From: Nocardiopsis_B sediminis
GTDB taxonomy: Bacteria > Actinomycetota > Actinomycetes > Streptosporangiales > Streptosporangiaceae
Direction: 5' to 3'
Assembly (NCBI RefSeq): GCF_042650565.1
Contig: NZ_JBHSBH010000011.1
Span: 62,001 to 126,000 of the forward strand
DNA length: 64,000 bases
Shown here: positions 60,936-64,000 of the stretch, one piece after another
Position numbering within the stretch: position 1 is the first letter of the stretch
Layout of the letters: each line of letters opens with the position of its first letter
Notes under the pieces: model-generated
What the model was told of the DNA's origin: nothing
Database searches by the model: none
The model's input: the letters and a program-made list of their open reading frames with translations, nothing else
Made by a program: the position numbers and the translations under genes

Positions 60936-61736
60936 ATGTCCCGAACAACACGAGCGGTCACCGTGACCGCCGTGGCGCTGCTGGGCGCGGGCTTCCACGT
61001 CGCCCCGGCGTACGCCGACGGCCTCGACGTGGTGCCGGAGGAATCCGCCCCCGCCCCGCTGACCGATGCCCCTGAGACGGCCGAGGCGCCCGCCGAGGTG
61101 CAGCCGCAGCAGGCGCCCGTCCAGGACACGGTGGCCGCGCTGCCGCTGCTGGGCGACATCATCCCTTCGGACCCCCCGCTGCTGCCGGAGCTCCCCGAGC
61201 TCCCCGGCCCGGGTGACCCGGGCGAGCCCGGTCCGGGCGACCCCGACCCCGGTGACCCCGGCGACCCCCCTCCGGGTGACCCGGGCGATCCGGGCGAGCC
61301 CGAGGAGCCGGAGGAGCCCGAAGAGCCTGGTGACCCGGGTGACCCCGGCGATCCCGGTGACCCGGGCGACCCTGGTGACCCGGGCGATCCCGGTGACCCC
61401 GGAGACCCGGGCGACCCGGGTGACCCCGGCGAGCCGGAGGAGCCGGGCGACCCCGGTGACCCGGGCGAACCCGAGGAGCCGGGTGACCCCGGCGATCCGG
61501 GCGACCCCGGTGAGGGCGACGACCAGAACCCCGGCGGCGACGGGGATGAGCAGGCGTCCCCGGGCGGGGACGACGACACGTCGGCCCCCGCGGCCGACGA
61601 CGGCGACTCCGCTCCGGAGACGCTGCCCACCACCGGCGTGGACCTGTCGGGCTTCGTGCTCGGCGGGATGGTCGTCACGGGCCTCGGCGCCGTGACCATC
61701 TACGCCACGCGGCGCCGCGCCCCGCAGGCGCTCTAG
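60936..61736 (+). CDS. LPTTG cell-wall-anchored protein with Gly-Asp-Pro repeats
   Basis: 266 aa surface protein. A signal peptide (AVTVTAVALLGAGFHVAPAYA) is followed by a Pro/Glu/Ala spacer, a long Gly-Asp-Pro and Glu-Glu-Pro repeat block (about residues 90-195), an acidic linker, then LPTTG, a hydrophobic segment (FVLGGMVVTGLGAVTIYA) and Arg-rich stop, the standard sortase signal. ATG 60936 has GAGGAG about ten bases upstream; ATG 60921 is the alternative. The repeats resemble collagen-like stalks. A sortase is not encoded in the window. Confidence 0.85.
   Translation: MSRTTRAVTVTAVALLGAGFHVAPAYADGLDVVPEESAPAPLTDAPETAEAPAEVQPQQAPVQDTVAALPLLGDIIPSDPPLLPELPELPGPGDPGEPGPGDPDPGDPGDPPPGDPGDPGEPEEPEEPEEPGDPGDPGDPGDPGDPGDPGDPGDPGDPGDPGDPGEPEEPGDPGDPGEPEEPGDPGDPGDPGEGDDQNPGGDGDEQASPGGDDDTSAPAADDGDSAPETLPTTGVDLSGFVLGGMVVTGLGAVTIYATRRRAPQAL
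61207..61515 (+). repeat. 9-bp codon-level repeat (Gly-Asp/Glu-Pro)
   Basis: Repeat of GGNGAYCCN units in frame; eleven successive Gly-Asp-Pro units occur at 61329-61427, separated from shorter runs by Gly-Glu-Pro and Glu-Glu-Pro. Synonymous changes between units are many, so the array is old rather than recently expanded. Confidence 0.9.
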
Positions 61737-61750
61737 CACCCGCGGACGCA

Positions 61751-61791
61751 CCGGCCGCCCCGGACCGCACTGTGCGGACCGGGGCGGCCGG
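61751..61791. terminator. bidirectional terminator
   Basis: 13-bp perfect outer stem CCGGCCGCCCCGG/CCGGGGCGGCCGG with an inner CCGCA/TGCGG extension after one mismatch, between convergent genes. Confidence 0.9.
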
Positions 61792-61794
61792 CCG

Positions 61795-63009
61795 CTATAC
61801 CGGGTGGGACCGCGCCGGGGCCGGGCGCAGCGCCGGGGCCAGCAGGGCGGCGATCACCGCCCCCGCGGGGATGACCCACAGCCCCACGCCCAGGGACGTC
61901 GCGTCGGCGATGGTGCCGACCAGCGGAGGGAAGGCGAGGAAGCCCACGCGCGCCAGCCAGGCCACCGCGGTCACCCCGTCGCCGCTGCGCACCCCCGGGA
62001 TCTCCCCGGCCGCCGCCAGTGCCAACGGGAACAGCGTGGCCACCCCCAGCCCCACCAGGCCGAAGCCGGCGATGGCCGTCCACGGAGCCGGAAACAGCAG
62101 CGCGGCCGACAGCCCGGCCGCGGCCAACAGCGCGCCCGACCGCGCCACGGCGACCGCGCCGAACCGGTCGGTGAGCCGGTCCCCGGTGAGCCGCCCCAGC
62201 GTCATCAGCGACTGGCAGGCGACGAACGGCAGCCCCGCGAGGAACAGCGGCGCGGCCAGCTCGTCACGCATGTACACGGCCCCCCACGACGCCGCGGAGT
62301 CCTCGGCCGCCCCCGCCATCATCAGCAGCACCCCCAGCGCCGCCATCAGCCCGATCGCCCGCCACGGCAGCCGCAGCACCTCCCCGGGGGCCGGGGCGTG
62401 CCCGTCGGCGCGCTCCGCGTGCTCCGGACCCGGCAGCAGGAGGCGCCAGGCCACAACGGCGAGCACGGCGAGCACGACCGCGACCATCGAGAAGTGCACC
62501 GTCACCGGAACACCCAGGCCGGCCAGCGACGCGCCCGTGAGGCCGCCCGCGACGGCCGCGATGCTCCACACCGCGTGGAAGGTGTTGATGATCGTGCGCC
62601 CGTACCGTCTCTGGACGCGCAGCCCGTGGGCGTTCATCGCCGCGTCCATCCACGCGTCGGTGCTCCCGATCCCGAACAGCACCGCCGCCAGCGCCCACCA
62701 CTCCGGTGCGACGGCCACCAGCGGGAGCAGGCACGCCCCGAGGACCCCCGCGATAACGGCGACGCGCCCGCTGCCGATCCGGGCGATGAACGGCCCGGCG
62801 AGCATGCCCAGCAGGATCGCGCCCAGGGGCATGGCGGCGATCGCCGTGCCCAGGGCCGCGTTGGACAGGTCGAGCTGGCTCTTGATGGCCGGCAGCCAGG
62901 GGACGACGTTGCTGTAGGTGAAGCCGTTCTGGAAGAAGAGGAGCACCACTGCGAGGCGGGCCCGCCTCGCCTCCCCGTCAGGGGCCGTCCGGTTCCGATC
63001 AAGTGCCAC
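61795..63009 (-). CDS. MFS transporter
   Basis: Major facilitator superfamily permease, 404 aa, with about twelve transmembrane segments. The loop between TM2 and TM3 (GPFIARIGSGRVAVIAG) fits the MFS motif. The closest general resemblance is to YbjJ-like MFS members (FGIGSTDAWMDAAMNAHGLRVQRRYG). GTG 63009 has GGAGG four to five bases upstream. It is divergent from a GNAT gene and convergent with the LPTTG gene. The substrate is unknown. Confidence 0.9.
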   Translation of the reverse strand: MALDRNRTAPDGEARRARLAVVLLFFQNGFTYSNVVPWLPAIKSQLDLSNAALGTAIAAMPLGAILLGMLAGPFIARIGSGRVAVIAGVLGACLLPLVAVAPEWWALAAVLFGIGSTDAWMDAAMNAHGLRVQRRYGRTIINTFHAVWSIAAVAGGLTGASLAGLGVPVTVHFSMVAVVLAVLAVVAWRLLLPGPEHAERADGHAPAPGEVLRLPWRAIGLMAALGVLLMMAGAAEDSAASWGAVYMRDELAAPLFLAGLPFVACQSLMTLGRLTGDRLTDRFGAVAVARSGALLAAAGLSAALLFPAPWTAIAGFGLVGLGVATLFPLALAAAGEIPGVRSGDGVTAVAWLARVGFLAFPPLVGTIADATSLGVGLWVIPAGAVIAALLAPALRPAPARSHPV

Positions 63010-63077
63010 CGAGCCTCCACGTGATGAGTTCGTCCGCGCCAGTGTTGCGGACGCGGTTCCGTCTGTGTAGCAAGGGG

Positions 63078-63106
63078 TTGCACGAGAGACGAAGTGGTTT
63101 TTACAT
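63078..63106 (+). promoter_or_regulatory. promoter upstream of GNAT gene (TTGCAC-N17-TTACAT)
   Basis: TTGCAC (63078-63083) and TTACAT (63101-63106) with 17-bp spacing. The predicted transcription start near 63113 lies after ATG 63107, which argues against that ATG and for a start at 63236. Confidence 0.45.
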
Positions 63107-63235
63107 ATGGCTTCCGGCCGGACGGACGCCCGCCGCCGCACCCGGGTCCTCCCGCCCGGCCGGCCCGCCCCCCTGATGACCTCGACTCCCGCCGGATCCC
63201 GCTCATCCGCCACGACGATCGGAGCCCCCCCACCG

Positions 63236-63802
63236 ATGATCGATTTGAGCGCGCTGCGAGAGAAGCCGACCCTCACGGGCGACCGCGTCCACCTGGTGCC
63301 GCTGACCGGCGAGCACACCGACGGCTACTACGCGTCGACCCGCGACGAGGAGGTCCGCAGGCTCACCGGGCGGCACCGGAGGTTCAGCTACGAGGAGGTC
63401 CGCGACTGGTGCGCGACCCGCGGCACCCGGCCCGACCGGCTCGACCTCGCCATCATCGAGCAGCCCAGCGGCCGGTTCATGGGCGGGCTGACCCTGGACG
63501 AGGTCGACCCCGACAACGAGAGCGCCGCCTACCGGATCGCGCTGTCGGCCATCGAGTTCACCGGCCACGGCCTGGGCCGCGAGGCCACCCGGCTGATCCT
63601 CTCCTACGCCTTCGACCGCATCCGCCTGCACCGGGTCTGGCTCAACGTCTACGCCTTCAACATGCGCGCGATCGCGGTCTACCGGGCGTGCGGCTTCGCG
63701 GTGGAGGGCCGGCTGCGCGACGCCCTGCTCTGGGACGGCCGCCGCCACGACGCACTGCTCATGGCCGTCCTGGAGAACGATTTCCGCAAGGCGGTGCTGT
63801 GA
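63236..63802 (+). CDS. GNAT family N-acetyltransferase (RimJ-like)
   Basis: Acetyl-CoA-dependent acetyltransferase, 188 aa, Acetyltransf_3 type. Conserved segments are VHLVPLTGEHTDGYYAST at the N-terminus, the beta-4 core YRIALSAIEFTGHGLGREATRLILSYAF with the pyrophosphate loop GHGLGREA, and AFNMRAIAVYRACGFAVEGRLRDA near the C-terminus, as in RimJ/RimL and many antibiotic-type acetyltransferases. ATG 63236 begins MIDLSALREKPTL; an ATG at 63176 is possible. The acceptor is unknown. Confidence 0.85.
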   Translation: MIDLSALREKPTLTGDRVHLVPLTGEHTDGYYASTRDEEVRRLTGRHRRFSYEEVRDWCATRGTRPDRLDLAIIEQPSGRFMGGLTLDEVDPDNESAAYRIALSAIEFTGHGLGREATRLILSYAFDRIRLHRVWLNVYAFNMRAIAVYRACGFAVEGRLRDALLWDGRRHDALLMAVLENDFRKAVL

Positions 63803-64000
63803 GGCCGCAGCGGGATGGCCCGATCAAGGCCGAGATTTGCGATTTCGCGGGGTTGTGCCAGGCGGGGAAGCGGGTATGCCGCTAGCACTTTCCGCCGACC
63901 GACGTCCACCGTCGCCGACCACCACGGGGGAGGAGCGGTGCCGCCGCACCGGCCGCAGAGCGGACGCGGCGCCGGACCAGCCATGAATCCGCTACCCGTT
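63803..64000. other. right-edge sequence, no complete gene
   Basis: GC-rich sequence after the GNAT stop. A purine-rich GGGGGAGGAG at 63926-63935 and a GTG at 63938 opening a frame to the window end may mark the next gene, but spacing is too short to be sure. Confidence 0.3.

Noticed and set aside
60875..61699. Minus-strand ORF with Gly-Ser-Pro collagen-like repeats
   Set aside because: It is the reverse complement of the Gly-Asp-Pro repeat and has no start signal or supporting context.
59427..61751. 774-aa minus-strand frame across the propeller and LPTTG genes
   Set aside because: Shadow ORF caused by repeat codons and high GC. The plus-strand genes have ribosome sites, a signal peptide and a sortase motif.
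63938..64000. Start of a new gene at the right edge
   Set aside because: Only 21 codons are visible and the purine-rich site is two bases from the GTG, so it cannot be supported.

Overview
The window is chromosomal DNA from a high-GC actinomycete, most probably a Nocardiopsaceae/Streptomyces-like organism. The signs are very strong G/C at third codon positions, many GTG and TTG starts, an F420-type oxidoreductase, a mycothiol-type DinB/MDMPI protein, and a heme branch built from HemE, HemY and HemQ. Many genes also appear leaderless, with a TANNNT -10 box ending 6-8 nt before the start codon. I see no phage, IS element, CRISPR array, rRNA or tRNA. Two short runs of N (768-822 and 18009-18067) are assembly gaps, and both lie beside GC-rich intergenic sequence.

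Layout. 1-3.8 kb: 3' part of a DUF3159 membrane protein, two TrkA-type RCK proteins, and a TRAM-domain RNA methyltransferase preceded by a tiny coupled uORF. 3.8-7.7 kb: a leftward four-gene unit of ECF sigma factor, zinc-finger anti-sigma, ABC ATPase and ABC permease. 7.8-14 kb: an LLM F420 oxidoreductase, aconitase behind a promoter overlaid by two identical-core operators, and an S9 peptidase. 14-21.7 kb: two small P-loop kinases, a ROK repressor, a three-gene sugar ABC importer with shared operator-like elements, a GH114-like lipoprotein and a 72-aa small protein. 21.7-32.3 kb: an HTH regulator with its divergent aldo/keto reductase, a TauE/SafE permease, Mug glycosylase, Dxs, an MDMPI-like protein, a ferredoxin-NADP reductase, a zinc metallopeptidase and a TetR regulator. 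32.4-41.2 kb: an MMPL exporter, the fadA-fadB beta-oxidation pair, a TPR protein, RNase D and DUF3000.

41.6-50.7 kb: hemE, a DUF4349 lipoprotein, hemY-hemQ, psd-pssA, msrB, a small membrane protein, a GntR regulator and a RibD-like reductase. 51-56.8 kb: an AidB-like acyl-CoA dehydrogenase, then a leftward sulfur-assimilation operon (cysteine-type leader peptide, sulfite reductase, zinc-ribbon protein, cysH, siroheme chelatase). 56.9-64 kb: a YihY/BrkB membrane protein, a secreted HNH nuclease, an uncharacterised membrane protein with a propeller-like ectodomain, an LPTTG surface protein with Gly-Asp-Pro repeats, an MFS transporter and a GNAT acetyltransferase.

The strongest regulatory signals are: the Cys-containing leader peptide ahead of sulfite reductase; the aconitase promoter whose -35 and -10 each lie inside an 18-bp imperfect palindrome; three related elements around the ROK repressor and sugar ABC genes; and a dyad abutting the -10 of the HTH regulator. 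A roughly 90-bp interspersed repeat occurs three times in intergenic DNA. From memory, the gene order (aconitase, ROK/sugar ABC, dxs, fadAB, hemE/hemY/hemQ, sulfite reductase/cysH) resembles part of the Streptomyces chromosome, so most of this is conserved core with accessory insertions.
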